A stretch of 64,000 nt of DNA from Gordonia sp. X0973 (lineage in GTDB: Bacteria > Actinomycetota > Actinomycetes > Mycobacteriales > Mycobacteriaceae). The translations under genes were made by a program, and so were the position numbers. Each line of letters starts with the position of its first letter. The stretch's first letter is position 1. Location: positions 3,100,001-3,164,000 of the forward strand of contig NZ_CP054691.1 in assembly GCF_013348785.1 (NCBI RefSeq), written 5' to 3'. Positions 63,793-64,000 of the stretch are shown here, one piece after another. The notes under the pieces are model-generated. The model made no database searches and was not told where the DNA came from. It saw only the letters and a program-made list of their open reading frames with translations.

Positions 63793-63806
63793 TAGAACCT
63801 GTTTCA
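63793..63806. promoter_or_regulatory. perfect KstR-type operator before hsd4A-mce4
   Basis: TAGAACCTGTTTCA fits TNNAACNNGTTNNA at all fixed positions. It lies 54 nt before the hsd4A start. A degenerate second site (GAACCTGTATGG, read on the minus strand) is adjacent. Confidence 0.75.
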
Positions 63807-63864
63807 GTGACCATACAGGTTCACTACCGGGCGTGGGCTGACACCCGGGAAAGTCTTGCGGCGT

Positions 63865-64000
63865 CTACTCGTGCAGGGTCAGTGCCGACTTGGGGCAACT
63901 CGCGACGACCTGACGCATCTCCTCCGCGCGGGCCGGCGGGAGATCTTCTTGCAGGATGACCAGGTAATCATCATCGTCGAGCTCGAACACGTCCGGGGCC
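63865..64000 (-). CDS. fdxD: ferredoxin, C-terminal part only
   Basis: 45 codons of a small ferredoxin cut by the right edge. Seen: APDVFELDDDDYLVIL and the last cluster cysteine in VASCPKSALTLHE, the usual end of single-cluster (3Fe-4S type) ferredoxins that serve P450s. Location before hsd4A matches Rv3503c. The N-terminal CxxxxxC part is outside the window. Confidence 0.85.
   Translation of the reverse strand, partial: APDVFELDDDDYLVILQEDLPPARAEEMRQVVASCPKSALTLHE

Noticed and set aside
1..64000. tRNA, rRNA, CRISPR and transposase genes
   Set aside because: Looked for conserved tRNA arms, spaced repeat-spacer arrays and transposase motifs by eye; none found, though a tRNA scan program was not run.

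Overview
The window is high-GC chromosomal DNA from a mycolic-acid-containing actinobacterium (Mycobacteriales), most likely Gordonia or a close relative. The genus cannot be proved from the window. Lineage markers are mshA (mycothiol), carD, senX3-regX3, an mce/yrbE operon with a KstR-type operator, and gene orders that I recall from Mycobacterium tuberculosis. No rRNA, tRNA, CRISPR array, integrase or insertion sequence was seen. The DNA is packed with genes, many with 1-8 nt ATGA/GTGA overlaps, and only one gap reaches about 300 nt (42742-43042).

Left part (1-30.5 kb). A heme block runs leftward: glutaredoxin-like protein, rex, hemA, hemC, hemD (fused methyltransferase/synthase), a Tat-exported N-acyl-D-amino-acid deacylase, a CobW-type GTPase, hemB and two membrane proteins. 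It ends in a truncated M20 amidohydrolase. Next come a SerB1-like phosphatase and a secreted glycine-zipper protein on the plus strand. They are followed by a block in the order of M. tuberculosis Rv0502 down to Rv0486: acyltransferase, SDR, a 33-residue basic protein, a BldC/excisionase-like regulator, proC, thioesterase, isomerase, membrane protein, ppx, a cysteine-rich protein, regX3-senX3, gpmA, YbjN protein, mshA. A hicAB toxin-antitoxin cassette between exact 26-bp direct repeats interrupts this order at 15.9-16.7 kb.

Middle part (30.5-42.7 kb). Accessory genes lie here: a cytochrome P450 with a downstream TetR gene under what looks like a leaderless promoter-operator, a znuA-znuC-znuB-type zinc transporter, a mycothiol-dependent isomerase-family protein, a lipoprotein, a type-B carboxylesterase and pxpA. 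They adjoin an Rv3579c-Rv3592-like block: rlmB, cysS, ispF, ispD, carD, lpqE, radA, a thioesterase, disA, an anchored protein, canB, mutY, a hydrolase and mhuD.

Right part (50.6-64 kb). This is a sterol-uptake locus. An aldehyde dehydrogenase gene with a perfect KstR-type box converges on a leftward operon: ferredoxin (cut by the window end), hsd4A, yrbE4A, yrbE4B, mce4A-F, mam4A, mam4B. A second perfect KstR-type box lies in front of hsd4A. The mce4E lipoprotein gene carries a 1-nt frameshift near its 3' end. Intergenic arrays with an exact 22-bp period occur at 45.16-45.21 kb and 52.24-52.37 kb in opposite orientation and look like one repeat family.

The strongest leads are the frameshifted mce4E, the aldehyde dehydrogenase placed in the presumed sterol regulon, the repeat-bounded hicAB cassette, the palindrome/promoter/start-codon overlap at the P450 gene, the 22-bp repeat family and the glycine-zipper exported protein.
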